Part shown: piece by piece, positions 27,781-36,946 of the stretch
Position numbering within the stretch: the first letter of the stretch is position 1
Layout: each line of letters begins with the position of its first letter
Assembly (NCBI GenBank): GCA_016285345.1
Contig: JAEEQN010000006.1
Coordinates: 1 to 64,000, forward strand
Source: Victivallales bacterium
GTDB lineage: Bacteria; Verrucomicrobiota; Lentisphaeria; Victivallales; UBA1829
Reading direction: 5' to 3'
DNA: 64,000 nt
Notes under the pieces: model-generated
What the model saw: only the letters and a program-made list of their open reading frames with translations
What the model was told of the DNA's origin: nothing
Database searches by the model: none
Position numbers and translations under genes: made by a program

Positions 27781-28785
27781 TCAATACTTGCGGCTGTCGA
27801 CGATCTCCTGCGTGATCTTCTTGGTGACCACGGGCTCTCTGTCGGTACCGACGTTGACGCCGCCGACGTTGTCATACACGCCTTCCACGGAGGGGATGCG
27901 GGAAGGAACGCTCTTGCCGGCATGGATCTGTTCGACCACGTCGAAGAGCTGGGCGCCGATGAGCGGGTTGCACTCGACGGTGCAGTTGGCCTTGCCGGCG
28001 AGGATCTGCTCGAACATGGTCTTGACGCCGTCGATGGAGATGATGATGATGTCCTTGCCGGGCTTCTTGCCGGCTTCTTCGATGGCCTGGATCGCGCCGA
28101 GGGCCATGTCGTCGTTGTGGGCGAAGAGGACCTGGATCTGGTCGGCTTCAGGAGACTTCAGGAACGATTCCATGACTTCCTTGCCTTTGGCGCGGGTGAA
28201 ATCGCCGCTCTGGGACTTGATGATCTTGATGCCGGGATAATTCGCGATGATCTCTTCGAAGCCTTTCTTGCGGTCGATGGCCGGGGCGGAGCCGACGGTG
28301 CCGACGAGTTCGGCGACGTTGGCGTTCTCGCCGACGTTCTTCACGACCCAGCGGCCGGCGCGGCGGCCTTCTTCCACGAAGTCGGAGCCGATGAAGCTGA
28401 CATAGAGGCCGTCTTCGGAGACGTCGACGGCGCGGTCGAAGAGGACGACCGGGATCTCGGCTTCCTTGGCTTCCTTCAGGACGTCTTCAAAACCGGTGGC
28501 GACGACGGGGGAGAAGGAGATCACGTCCACGCCCTTGCTGATGAAGTTGCGGATGGCCTTGATCTGGTTTTCCTGCTTCTGCTGGGCGTCGGAGAACGTC
28601 AGCTCGATGCTGGCGCGCTTTTCAGCCTCGCCCTTGATGGACTCGGTGCTGGCCTTGCGCCAGTCGGATTCGGCGCCGACCTGGGAGAAGCCGACTTTGA
28701 TCTTGGAGCTGTCGCTCTTGGAGCATCCGGTGACGAGGAGCGTCGCGGCCGCGGCGGCCATGATGACGGTTGCAAACTTGTTCAT
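27781..28785 (-). CDS. ytfQ: Sugar ABC transporter substrate-binding lipoprotein, YtfQ-like (galactofuranose type)
   Basis: A 334-residue periplasmic sugar-binding protein of the ribose/galactofuranose family. The start MNKFATVIMAAAAATLLVTGC ends in a lipobox, so it is lipid-anchored. It shares long stretches with YtfQ: VGFSQVGAESDWR, QQKQENQIKAIR, VVATGFEDVLKEAKEAEIPV, QSGDFTRAKGKEVMESF and HNDDMALGAIQAIEEAG. YtfQ of E. coli binds furanose forms of galactose and arabinose. It is the last gene of the operon here, whereas it comes first in E. coli, and a terminator follows. The close arabinanase-like genes make an arabinose-type substrate plausible. Confidence 0.9.
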   Translation of the reverse strand: MNKFATVIMAAAAATLLVTGCSKSDSSKIKVGFSQVGAESDWRKASTESIKGEAEKRASIELTFSDAQQKQENQIKAIRNFISKGVDVISFSPVVATGFEDVLKEAKEAEIPVVLFDRAVDVSEDGLYVSFIGSDFVEEGRRAGRWVVKNVGENANVAELVGTVGSAPAIDRKKGFEEIIANYPGIKIIKSQSGDFTRAKGKEVMESFLKSPEADQIQVLFAHNDDMALGAIQAIEEAGKKPGKDIIIISIDGVKTMFEQILAGKANCTVECNPLIGAQLFDVVEQIHAGKSVPSRIPSVEGVYDNVGGVNVGTDREPVVTKKITQEIVDSRKY

Positions 28786-28822
28786 TCTTGCTTGCCTTTC
28801 TTTGGTTGTTGTTAGGAAAAAG

Positions 28823-29809
28823 TTATTGGGATTTCGATTTGGATTTGGAGATCTTCGTGATCAGGTTCTGCATGAAGATGAACGCGAGCACGAGGAGGCC
28901 GACGATGATGCGCGTCCACCAGGAGTTGATGCGTCCGTCGAACACGATCAGCGTCTGGATCAGGCCGAGCACGAGCACGCCGAAGAGCGAACCGAAGACG
29001 TAGCCGACGCCGCCCGTGAGCAGCGTGCCGCCGATCACGACCGCGGCGATGGCGTCCATTTCCAGGCCGACGCAGTTCAGCGGGTTGCCCGCCTTCAGGT
29101 ATACGGCGTAGACCACGCCCGCGAGCGCGGAGCAGAATCCGGCGATCGTGTAGGTCATGATCTTGGTACGGCCGACCGGGATGCCCATCAGCGTCGCGGC
29201 GAGTTCGTTGTCGCCGATGGCGTAGATGCTGCGTCCGGAACGCGTGCGCTGGGAGAAGAAGATGGCCGCGAGCAGCACAACGATGTACACGATCACGATG
29301 AAACGGAGGTTCATGCCCTTGCCGAGCTTGATCGTGAGGTCGTTCTGGATGAAGTTGAACACCGGGTCGTTCTTGATGCCGATGGATTCCTCGCTCACGA
29401 TGAAGCCGCAGCCGCGGATGAAGAACATGCCGGCGAGCGTCACGAGGAACGGCGGCAGGCTGAAGCAGTGGATGAGCCATCCCTGGAGCATGCCGAACAG
29501 GATGCCGATCACGAGCGCAAGGGCGATCGCGACGAGGGCGTTGCTGCCCGTGGCGATCATCTTCGCGATCAAAATGCTGGTGAAGGCGATGATGGAGCCG
29601 ACCGAGAGGTCGATGCCGCCCGTGAGGATCACCAGCGCGGTGCCGATGGCGGCGATTCCGAGGTAGGCGTTGTCGACGAAGAGGTCGAGGAAGACCTTCG
29701 GGGAGCCGAAGTTCTCAAAGGAGATGATGCCGATCAGATAGACGATGAAGAAAACAAGAATCGTCGCCGAGATCGGCACATAGCGCATCGGGAATTTGAA
29801 CTTTTTCAT
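28823..29809 (-). CDS. yjfF: Sugar ABC transporter permease, YjfF-like
   Basis: A 328-residue inner-membrane permease of the ribose/galactofuranose (RbsC) family with about eight to ten hydrophobic segments. Family motifs are GIAAIGTALVILTGGIDLSVGS, near the cytosolic coupling loop AIGDNELAATLMGIPVGR, and the closing AVVIGGTLLTGGVG. It begins MKKFKFPMRYVPISATILV at ATG 29809, overlapping the upstream permease stop (ATGA), so the two permeases are translationally coupled and probably form a heterodimer. Confidence 0.9.
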   Translation of the reverse strand: MKKFKFPMRYVPISATILVFFIVYLIGIISFENFGSPKVFLDLFVDNAYLGIAAIGTALVILTGGIDLSVGSIIAFTSILIAKMIATGSNALVAIALALVIGILFGMLQGWLIHCFSLPPFLVTLAGMFFIRGCGFIVSEESIGIKNDPVFNFIQNDLTIKLGKGMNLRFIVIVYIVVLLAAIFFSQRTRSGRSIYAIGDNELAATLMGIPVGRTKIMTYTIAGFCSALAGVVYAVYLKAGNPLNCVGLEMDAIAAVVIGGTLLTGGVGYVFGSLFGVLVLGLIQTLIVFDGRINSWWTRIIVGLLVLAFIFMQNLITKISKSKSKSQ

Positions 29810-31038
29810 TGGACGCCTCCTTTCGCGGCCTTCGAAGCGAAGACGGAAAGCACTTTCGCGCGGAAGACCGGCGACTGGAGCAGGCACACGATGATGACCA
29901 CCATGGCTTTCGGCACCTGAACGATTGCCGGGCTCACGTTCTTCATGTACATCGTGGTCGTCAGCGTCTGGATCAGGATCGCGCCGACCAGCGAGCCGGA
30001 GAGGAAGAACCGGCCGCCCGCCATCGAGGTGCCGCCTATCACGGTGGCGAGGATGGCGTCGAGTTCGAGGTAAAGGCCGGCGTTGTTGGAGTCGGCGCAC
30101 TTGATGTTGGAAGCGGCGAGCAGGCCCGCGACGCCCGCGCAGAATCCGCAGATCACGTAGGTGAGCCATTTGATGCGGCGCGCCTCGATGCCGGCATAGC
30201 GGCTGGCGCGTTCGTTGTTGCCGACGGACTCGATGAAGAGCCCGAACGCGGTCTTGCGCGTGAGCAGACCGGCGATTACGTACATCGCGACCACGATCCA
30301 CACCGAGAACGGCAGGAAGAGCGCGTGGCCGTTGCAGAGGAACACCAGTCCGGGGTTGTCGAACGTGATGATCTGGCCGTCTGTGATCAGCTGGGCGACG
30401 CCGCGTCCGGCGACCATCAGCACCAGCGTGGCGACCATCGGCTGGATGCCGAAGCCCGCGACCAGCATGCCGTTCCAGAACCCGGCGAGCGTGGAGAGCA
30501 CGAGCGCGGCGGCGACCGGGATGATCCAGTACCAGGCGGGTCCCATGCCCGCGCCGATGCAGTTGCCCGCGTCAAGCATGGAAATGAGGAGCGCGGCGAT
30601 CGCGCCCGCGATAGCCATGACCGCGCCGACCGAGATGTCGATGCCGCCCGTGGCGATCACGAGCGTCATGCCGATGGCGAGGACCATGACCTTGGAGCCC
30701 TGGTTCAGGATGTCGATCGGGGTGCCGTAGAGGTAGTAGCCGAAAATGGAGACGCCTTTGTCGTCTTTCTTCTCAGGGACAGCCTGCTGTCCGGCGGATT
30801 CTTTCACGGTCTGCTTGGCGGCTTCGACTTCCTCTGCAGCTGCCTGCGCGGCGGCCGTGCCGGCTGCGCCGGGAAGATCGTCCGGGACGGCCGTCGACTG
30901 GACAGCCTGGGCGGAGTCCTGTTTCTTGACTTCGATCTTGAAGAAGTTGTCCGTGAAGATCGCATTGAACAGCAGAAGCAAAGCGAGCGAGACAAGGGGC
31001 CATACGAGATGGCGGAATTTATTCGATGATTTATTCAT
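29806..31038 (-). CDS. ytfT: Sugar ABC transporter permease, YtfT-like, with a periplasmic insert
   Basis: A 410-residue permease, about 70 residues longer than its YtfT relatives. The excess is a low-complexity Ala/Glu/Lys/Gln-rich stretch (residues about 35-95, e.g. AAAQAAAEEVEAAKQTVKES) between the first membrane helix and GTPIDILNQGSKVM. The core is normal: MVLAIGMTLVIATGGIDISVGA, SVGNNERASRYAGIEARRIK and LATVIGGTSMAGG. By topology the insert faces the periplasm, where it could contact the binding protein. It lies 12 bp after the ATPase gene and overlaps the second permease. Confidence 0.9.
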   Translation of the reverse strand: MNKSSNKFRHLVWPLVSLALLLLFNAIFTDNFFKIEVKKQDSAQAVQSTAVPDDLPGAAGTAAAQAAAEEVEAAKQTVKESAGQQAVPEKKDDKGVSIFGYYLYGTPIDILNQGSKVMVLAIGMTLVIATGGIDISVGAVMAIAGAIAALLISMLDAGNCIGAGMGPAWYWIIPVAAALVLSTLAGFWNGMLVAGFGIQPMVATLVLMVAGRGVAQLITDGQIITFDNPGLVFLCNGHALFLPFSVWIVVAMYVIAGLLTRKTAFGLFIESVGNNERASRYAGIEARRIKWLTYVICGFCAGVAGLLAASNIKCADSNNAGLYLELDAILATVIGGTSMAGGRFFLSGSLVGAILIQTLTTTMYMKNVSPAIVQVPKAMVVIIVCLLQSPVFRAKVLSVFASKAAKGGVQ

Positions 31039-31050
31039 GTCGGGGGTCCC

Positions 31051-32544
31051 TTAACCTGCGATGAGTTTCATAACGTTCTTGAGGGAAATGTCGGACCCGG
31101 CGACCTCGCCGACTTTCTTGCGGTCGCGGAGCACGATCACGCGATCGCAGTCGCGGACGACTTCCTCGAGTTCGGAGCTGATGAAGATGACGGCCATGCC
31201 CTCGCCGCAGAGCTGCTGGGTCAGTGCCTCGATCTCGGCCTTCGCGCCGACGTCGATGCCGCGCGTGGGCTCGTCGAGGATCAGGAGCTTCGGATTGGTC
31301 GCGAGCCAGCGGGCGATCAGGACTTTCTGCTGGTTGCCGCCGCTCAGGTGCTTGATCAGCTGTTCGCCGCTCGGGGTCTTGATGCGGAGCAGCTTGATGT
31401 ATTTCTCGGCCATCTCCTCCTGCTGCTTCAGCGTCATGGTCTTCCAGATGCCTTTCGACGCCTGGAGCGCGAGCATGATGTTTTCGCGGATGGTGAGGTC
31501 CGGGATGATGCCGGTCACTTTGCGGTCTTCGGCGATCAGGGCGACTTTCGCCTTGACGGCCTTCTGCGGGGAATTGAAGTTCACGGGCTTGCCGCACATG
31601 GTCATGGTGCCGGAGTCGTGCGGATCCACGCCGAAGATGATCTGCGCGATCTCGGAGCGTCCGGAACCGAGCAGGCCGGCGAGGCCGAGCTGTTCGCCCT
31701 CGCGGATGCTGACGTCGACCGGGCTGATGGTGCCGACGCGGCCGATGCCCTTCGCCTCGTACACGGTGTCGCCGAACTTGGTGTTCTTCACGATCCCGGC
31801 CTGCATCTGGTTGATCTCGTCCGGAGTCTTGCCGATCATCTTCGCGACCATTTCGATGCGAGGCAGGTCCTTCGCATCGTAGGAGCCGACGAGCTGGCCG
31901 TCGCGCAGGATGGTGATGCGGTCGCTGACCTCGTAGACCTGGTCGAGGAAGTGCGTGATGAAGATGATCGCCATGCCTTCCTCGCGGAGCTTCTTCATGA
32001 CCTTGAAGAGTTCCTTCACCTCGTTTTCGTCGAGGCTGGAGGTCGGTTCGTCAAGGATGAGCAGCTTGCAGTCCACGTCCAGTGCGCGGGCGATTGCCAC
32101 GAGCTGCTGAATGGCGATGGAATAGCTGGAAAGGTTCTCGCCGACGTTGATGTCGATGTCGAGCCGGGCGAGCGCCTTGCGGGCCTGCACCTTGCGTTCC
32201 TTCTTGTCGATGAACCCGAGCTTCGTGCGCGGTTCGCGGCCGATGCAGATGTTTTCGGCCACGGACAGGTCGGGCAGCAGGTTCACTTCCTGGTACACGG
32301 TGCTGATGCCGGCGTGTTCGGCGTCCAGCGGGGAACGGAACTTGCACTCCTTCCCGTTGAAATAGACCGAACCCGCGGAGGCGGGATAGACGCCCGTAAT
32401 GATTTTGATGAGCGTGCTTTTCCCCGCGCCGTTTTCTCCCATGAGAGCGTGGATTTCGCCGGCTTTCACCGCGAAATCGACGCCCTTGAGAGCCTTGACC
32501 CCGAGGAATTGCTTCTCAATGCCTTTGGTTTGCAGTAAATCCAT
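31051..32544 (-). CDS. ytfR: Sugar ABC transporter ATPase with two nucleotide-binding domains, YtfR-like
   Basis: A 497-residue double ATPase of the RbsA/MglA/YtfR group. The first half has Walker A GENGAGKST, a signature region SSYSIAIQQLVAIARAL and Walker B LLILDEPTSSLD. The second half lacks a standard Walker A (GLLGSGRSE), as usual in this group, but has LSGGNQQKVLIARWL and LLILDEPTRGIDVG. ATG 32544 is chosen because AGGA lies 7 bases upstream. It is the first gene of the importer operon and is transcribed away from the SDR-flavoprotein-GH43 genes. Confidence 0.93.
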   Translation of the reverse strand: MDLLQTKGIEKQFLGVKALKGVDFAVKAGEIHALMGENGAGKSTLIKIITGVYPASAGSVYFNGKECKFRSPLDAEHAGISTVYQEVNLLPDLSVAENICIGREPRTKLGFIDKKERKVQARKALARLDIDINVGENLSSYSIAIQQLVAIARALDVDCKLLILDEPTSSLDENEVKELFKVMKKLREEGMAIIFITHFLDQVYEVSDRITILRDGQLVGSYDAKDLPRIEMVAKMIGKTPDEINQMQAGIVKNTKFGDTVYEAKGIGRVGTISPVDVSIREGEQLGLAGLLGSGRSEIAQIIFGVDPHDSGTMTMCGKPVNFNSPQKAVKAKVALIAEDRKVTGIIPDLTIRENIMLALQASKGIWKTMTLKQQEEMAEKYIKLLRIKTPSGEQLIKHLSGGNQQKVLIARWLATNPKLLILDEPTRGIDVGAKAEIEALTQQLCGEGMAVIFISSELEEVVRDCDRVIVLRDRKKVGEVAGSDISLKNVMKLIAG

Positions 32545-32580
32545 TCGTCTTTCCTGTGTGAGGGTGAGTGGACGATTAAT

Positions 32581-32609
32581 TAGAATATGTTCTAGAAAAG
32601 ATAGCACAA
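32581..32609 (-). promoter_or_regulatory. Promoter and possible operator of the importer operon
   Basis: On the minus strand TTGTGC (32609-32604) and TATTCT (32587-32582) are 16 bp apart. An inverted repeat TAGAA-TATG-TTCTA (32581-32594) covers the -10 box, as expected for a repressor site. Confidence 0.5.
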
Positions 32610-32697
32610 ATTCGCCGTTTTTCAATCATGTTTTTCTATTTTTCCGGAATTATTTATTTCGATTTTCATATATTTTTTCCTTATCCATACTTTCCTC

Positions 32698-32726
32698 TTG
32701 ATTTTTTACATTCCGGAAACTATATT
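32698..32726 (+). promoter_or_regulatory. Promoter of the SDR-flavoprotein-OYE-GH43 operon
   Basis: TTGATT (32698-32703) and TATATT (32721-32726), 17 bp apart, in an AT-rich intergenic region, about 60 bp before the SDR start. It is back-to-back with the importer promoter. Confidence 0.6.
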
Positions 32727-32787
32727 ATGGCGATTCAAAACGCATCTTTTTTTAGCATATATTTTTTGACGCAAGGAGGCTTTTGAT

Positions 32788-33543
32788 ATGGGCAAAACAG
32801 CCGTCATCACGGGCGCGGGACGCGGCATCGGCGCCGCGATCGCGGAACAACTCGCTTCGGAACACTGGGACGTCGCCCTTCTGGCCCGGAAGCCGCAGGC
32901 CGACGGCGATGCGCAGTGCGCGGAGATCGCGCGGAAATACGGCGTCGAGGCACGTTACTATGTCTGCGATATTTCAAAAACGGACGACCGGAAAAACACG
33001 GTCGAAGCGATCATCCGCGATTTCGGCGGCATCGACGCGCTCGTGAACAACGCCGGAGTCGCGCCGAAAGTGCGCGCGGGCCTGCTCGAAATGAGCGAGG
33101 AAAGCTTCGACTACGTAACGGGCATCAACCTGAAGGGCACGCTCTTCCTCTCCCAGCTCGTCGCGCGGCATTTCGCCGAAAAGAAAAGCGGCGTGATCGT
33201 GAACATCGGGAGCTGTTCCGCCACGGTCGTCAGCACGAACCGCGGCGAATACTGCATCTCGAAGGCCGGAGTCGCCATGGTGACGCAGCTCTTCGCCGTC
33301 GAGATGGCGAAATACGGCGTGAACGTGTACGAGATACGCCCCGGCGTGATCGCCACGGACATGACCGCCTGCGTGAAGGAGAAATACGACAAGCTCATCG
33401 CCGAAGGGCTCACGCTTCAGCCGCGCTGGGGCCGCCCCGAGGACGTCGCGAAGGCCGTCGCCATGATGCTCCGCGGCGACATCGGGTATTCCACCGGACA
33501 GGTCGTGAACGTGGGCGGCGGACTGGAGGTCGTGAGGCTGTGA
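32788..33543 (+). CDS. Short-chain dehydrogenase/reductase
   Basis: A 251-residue classical SDR. It has the cofactor motif TGAGRGIG near the N-terminus, NNAG, the catalytic Ser in NIGSCSATV and the Y-x-x-x-K pair in EYCISKAG. Family relatives include 3-oxoacyl-ACP reductases and sugar or steroid dehydrogenases; the substrate cannot be told from sequence. The extra VSTNRGEY before the catalytic Tyr resembles carbohydrate-pathway SDRs. AAGGAGG is 8 bases before the ATG. It is translationally coupled to the next gene by a GTGA overlap. Confidence 0.9.
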   Translation: MGKTAVITGAGRGIGAAIAEQLASEHWDVALLARKPQADGDAQCAEIARKYGVEARYYVCDISKTDDRKNTVEAIIRDFGGIDALVNNAGVAPKVRAGLLEMSEESFDYVTGINLKGTLFLSQLVARHFAEKKSGVIVNIGSCSATVVSTNRGEYCISKAGVAMVTQLFAVEMAKYGVNVYEIRPGVIATDMTACVKEKYDKLIAEGLTLQPRWGRPEDVAKAVAMMLRGDIGYSTGQVVNVGGGLEVVRL

Positions 33544-35477
33544 AGACCCGCCGTGTCCATACGCTCGTGATCGGGAGCGGAGCCGCCGGGCTGTGCGCCG
33601 CCGTCAGGTTGCACGCGCTCGGCGTGACCGACGTCCTGATCTGTTCCGAAGGGCTCCGCATGGGGACCTCCGTCAACACCGGCAGCGACAAGCAGACCTA
33701 CTACAAGCTCGGCATGTACGGCGCGGAACCGGACTCCCCCGCCCTGATGGCGCGCGACCTCTTCGCGGGCGGCGCGGTCCACGGCGACCTGGCGCTGGTC
33801 GAGGCCGCAGTCTCCCAGCAGGCGTTCGCCCACCTCGCCTCGCTCGGCGTCCCCTTCCCCCACGACGAATTCGGCCAGTTCATCGGCTACAGGACCGACC
33901 ACGACCCGAAACGCCGTGCCACCAGCTGCGGCCCGTACACCTCGCGCGACATGTGTCTGCGCCTCATCGACGCCGTGAAGTCGCGCGGGATCCCCGTGCT
34001 GGAGGACCGCGTGGTCTTCTCCCTGCTCACCGCCCCAGAGGGCGAGGCAAAACGCTGTATCGGCGCGGCGCTCGTGAACCGCAAAGCCGAACGGAAATCC
34101 GACATGATCGAGTTCATCCGCGCGGAAAATGTGGTGTTCGCGACCGGCGGCCCCGGCGGCCTGTACGCCCGGAGCGTGTACCCGGCCGTCCATACGGGCG
34201 GCATCGGCGTGGCGCTTGAGGCTGGTGCGACGGCGCGCAATCTGCCGGAATCGCAGTTCGGACTCGCCTCGCTGAAATTCCGCTGGAACGTCTCCGGCAG
34301 CTACATGCAGGTGCTCCCGAGGTTCATCTCCACGGACAAAAACGGCGGGGATGAACGCGAGTTCCTGCGCGAGTATTTCGACGACGTCCGCGCGCTGGAG
34401 GACGCCGTGTTCCTGAAGGGCTATCAATGGCCGTTCGCCGCCGTCCACGTGCCCGGCTCCTCGCTCGTCGACCTCATGGTCTACGTCGAATCCGAGCTGC
34501 GCGGACGCCGCGTGTGGCTGGACTACCGTACCGATCCCGCCGACCTCGACGTCGCCGCGCTCTCGCAGGAGACGCGCGAGTATCTGCAAAAGAGCGGTTG
34601 CACCGGACGTTCCCCCCTGGAACGCCTCATGCAGATGAACGCGCCCGCCGCGGAGCAGTATCGCGCACACGGCATCGACCTCGCGCAGGAAACGCTCGAG
34701 ATCGCCGTCTGCGCCCAGCACAACAACGGCGGACTCGCCGCGAATCTCTGGTGGGAGTCCGAAAACATCCGCCATCTCTTCCCCGTCGGCGAGGTCAACG
34801 GCTCGCACGGCGTGATCCGGCCCGGCGGCTCCGCGCTGAACGCGGGCCAGGTCGGGGCGTTCCGCGCCGCCGAGTATATCGCCGCGAAGTATGCGGAACC
34901 CGACGGCTCGTTCGACGCGCCGTTCAACGCCGCAGCCGAAAAGATCGAGGAGGATATCTTCGACAAAATGGGAAAAGGCACGTTCTTCGACTGGAAGGAA
35001 CAGCGCGCAATCATGCAGGCGCGCATGAGCAGGTCCGGGGCGTTCCTGCGCGACAAGGAGTCGCTGAAAACCGCCCTGAAGGAGACGCGCGAACAGCTCG
35101 CGAACCTTCAGAACGACGGCCTCGCCTCGAACTCCGCAGCCGAACTCTCCGAACGCCTCCGCACGCGGAGCCTCGTCTTCTCCGCCGCAGTCTACCTCGC
35201 CGCCATGCTCGAACAGGTCGAGGCGGGCGTGGGCTCGCGCGGCGGGTCGGTCGTGCTCACGCCGGACGGTCGCCCCGTTCACGGCAAACTGCCGTTCAGA
35301 ATCGCGGACGAGGACAAAGCGTTCCGCGCCTCGGTCCAGGAGGTCACTGCCGCGCCGGACGGGTCCGTTTCGGTCCGCCGCGTCCCGTGCCGTCCGATCC
35401 CGGAGACGGACGGCTGGTTCGAGACCGTCTGGAAAGCCTGCCGCGAAAATCGCATTTACGACAATACAGGAGACTGA
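33540..35477 (+). CDS. FAD-dependent oxidoreductase of the fumarate reductase / L-aspartate oxidase superfamily
   Basis: A 645-residue flavoprotein. It starts at GTG 33540, overlapping the SDR stop, with GGAGG 10 bases upstream. The N-terminus MKTRRVHTLVIGSGAAGL carries the G-x-G-x-x-G dinucleotide motif. ENVVFATGGPGGLYARS and the C-terminal QHNNGGLAANLWWES, then FPVGEVNGSHGVIRPGGSAL, are the standard second FAD motifs of this superfamily. Relatives reduce or form a C=C bond next to a carboxylate (fumarate, acrylate, urocanate and others). No signal peptide, so cytosolic. It is 3 bp from the OYE-like gene; the two may act in sequence on one substrate. Confidence 0.85.
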   Translation: MKTRRVHTLVIGSGAAGLCAAVRLHALGVTDVLICSEGLRMGTSVNTGSDKQTYYKLGMYGAEPDSPALMARDLFAGGAVHGDLALVEAAVSQQAFAHLASLGVPFPHDEFGQFIGYRTDHDPKRRATSCGPYTSRDMCLRLIDAVKSRGIPVLEDRVVFSLLTAPEGEAKRCIGAALVNRKAERKSDMIEFIRAENVVFATGGPGGLYARSVYPAVHTGGIGVALEAGATARNLPESQFGLASLKFRWNVSGSYMQVLPRFISTDKNGGDEREFLREYFDDVRALEDAVFLKGYQWPFAAVHVPGSSLVDLMVYVESELRGRRVWLDYRTDPADLDVAALSQETREYLQKSGCTGRSPLERLMQMNAPAAEQYRAHGIDLAQETLEIAVCAQHNNGGLAANLWWESENIRHLFPVGEVNGSHGVIRPGGSALNAGQVGAFRAAEYIAAKYAEPDGSFDAPFNAAAEKIEEDIFDKMGKGTFFDWKEQRAIMQARMSRSGAFLRDKESLKTALKETREQLANLQNDGLASNSAAELSERLRTRSLVFSAAVYLAAMLEQVEAGVGSRGGSVVLTPDGRPVHGKLPFRIADEDKAFRASVQEVTAAPDGSVSVRRVPCRPIPETDGWFETVWKACRENRIYDNTGD

Positions 35478-35480
35478 CGC

Positions 35481-36908
35481 ATGGATTACCCGAAACCCGC
35501 CTCGTTCCGCACGCTCGAAGATTTCCGCGCGCACCTCGCCGCATCGAATATCCCCATCGGCCTCGCCGAACTCCCGCCCGCCGGCGAGTCCGCGCTCGCG
35601 AAGCCGCTGAACGGCATCGGCAACCGCTGGGCGGTCCTGCCCATGGAGGGCTGGGACTGCGGACACGACGGCACGCCGTCCGAGTTCACGCGCCGCCGCT
35701 GGCTCCGGTTCGCGTCGAGCGGGGCGAAGCTCATCTACGGCACCGAAGCGGCAGCCGTGATGCATTCCGGACGCAGCAACACCCGCCAGTTGCTGGTCGC
35801 CGACCACACCGTCGGCGCGCTGAAACAGCTCAACGCCGAGATGCGCCGGACACACCGCGAACGCTTCGGCACGGACTCCGACCTGAAGATCGGGCTCCAG
35901 CTCACGCATTCCGGGCGGTTCTCGCATCCCGACGACGACCGCGTGCTCGCCTCGAAGACCGCGTACGCCCATCCCCTGCTCGACAAGAAGTTTCACAACG
36001 GCGCATCGAACGTGGTCACGGACGACGAGGTCGCGGACATCATCGCGCACTTCATCCGCGCCGCCGAGCTCGCGCAGGACGCCGGGTTCGACTTCGTGGA
36101 CGTGAAGCTCGCGCACGGCTACCTCGGGCACGAATTCCTCACCGCCTATGACCGGCCCGGCCCGTTCGGCGGCTCCTTCGAGAACCGCACGCGCTTCTTC
36201 CGCGAGATCGCGGAGGGCATCGCGAAACGCTGTCCCGGCCTTGAGCCCTCCTCGCGCGTCAGTATCTTCGACATCCGCCCGTTCGTGAAGGGCGCGGACG
36301 GCGTCGGCGTGCCGATGGACTGGTCCGGCCCCTACCCTTACGCGTTCGGCGGCGCGGGCGACGGCCTCACGATGGACCCCGACCTGAAGGACACGGTCGC
36401 GCTCGTCGGCCTCATGCGTTCGCTCGGCGTGAAGATGATCTGCGCCACGATTGGCAGTCCCTACTACTGCGTACACATCCAGCGGCCGGCGTTCTATCCG
36501 GTCTCCGACGGCTACCTGCCGCCGCACGATCCGCTCCGCAGCGTGTGGTTCCACATCGAGGCGGTGCGCCGTCTGCGCGAGCTCTGCCTCGGCCTGATCG
36601 TGGTCGGCTCAGGTTACACCGCGCTTCAGGAATACCTCCCGCACGCCGCCGAATACGCCGTGGCGAACGGCCTCACGGATTTCGTCGGGTTCGGGCGCAT
36701 GGCGCTCTCCTACCCCGATTTCTGCGCCGACGTCCTCGCCGGACGCCCCCTGCGCCGCGCCTGCATCTGCCGGACCTTCGGCGACTGCACGAACGCCCCG
36801 CGCGCCGGGCTGATCTCCGGCTGCTACCCGCTCGACGAGTGCTATAAAAAGCGCCCAGAGGCGAAGACGCTCGCCGAGCTCAAAAAGACCGCGAAGAACA
36901 AACAATGA
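35481..36908 (+). CDS. NADH:flavin oxidoreductase, Old Yellow Enzyme-like, with atypical cysteine spacing
   Basis: A 475-residue single-domain flavin reductase. It shows the OYE TIM-barrel motifs LQLTHSGRFSHP (H143) and KLAHGYLGHEFLTAYDRPG followed by GPFGGSFENRTRF. The usual 2,4-dienoyl-CoA-reductase extension with FAD and NADH domains is absent. Near the C-terminus four cysteines (C428, C430, C436, C448) stand in a C-x-C-x5-C-x11-C arrangement. Clustered members of the family use C-x2-C-x3-C-x11-C, so either a shifted iron-sulfur site or a lost one is possible. It is coupled to the preceding flavoprotein and precedes the GH43 genes. Confidence 0.84.
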   Translation: MDYPKPASFRTLEDFRAHLAASNIPIGLAELPPAGESALAKPLNGIGNRWAVLPMEGWDCGHDGTPSEFTRRRWLRFASSGAKLIYGTEAAAVMHSGRSNTRQLLVADHTVGALKQLNAEMRRTHRERFGTDSDLKIGLQLTHSGRFSHPDDDRVLASKTAYAHPLLDKKFHNGASNVVTDDEVADIIAHFIRAAELAQDAGFDFVDVKLAHGYLGHEFLTAYDRPGPFGGSFENRTRFFREIAEGIAKRCPGLEPSSRVSIFDIRPFVKGADGVGVPMDWSGPYPYAFGGAGDGLTMDPDLKDTVALVGLMRSLGVKMICATIGSPYYCVHIQRPAFYPVSDGYLPPHDPLRSVWFHIEAVRRLRELCLGLIVVGSGYTALQEYLPHAAEYAVANGLTDFVGFGRMALSYPDFCADVLAGRPLRRACICRTFGDCTNAPRAGLISGCYPLDECYKKRPEAKTLAELKKTAKNKQ

Positions 36909-36946
36909 CCTCATTTCCAGCAACACTTAAAGGAAAGGTTTTCGTT

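Noticed and set aside
33417-36554. Minus-strand frame of 1,045 codons opposite the flavoprotein and OYE genes
   Set aside because: No motif, no ribosome site; both plus-strand genes have full cofactor motifs.
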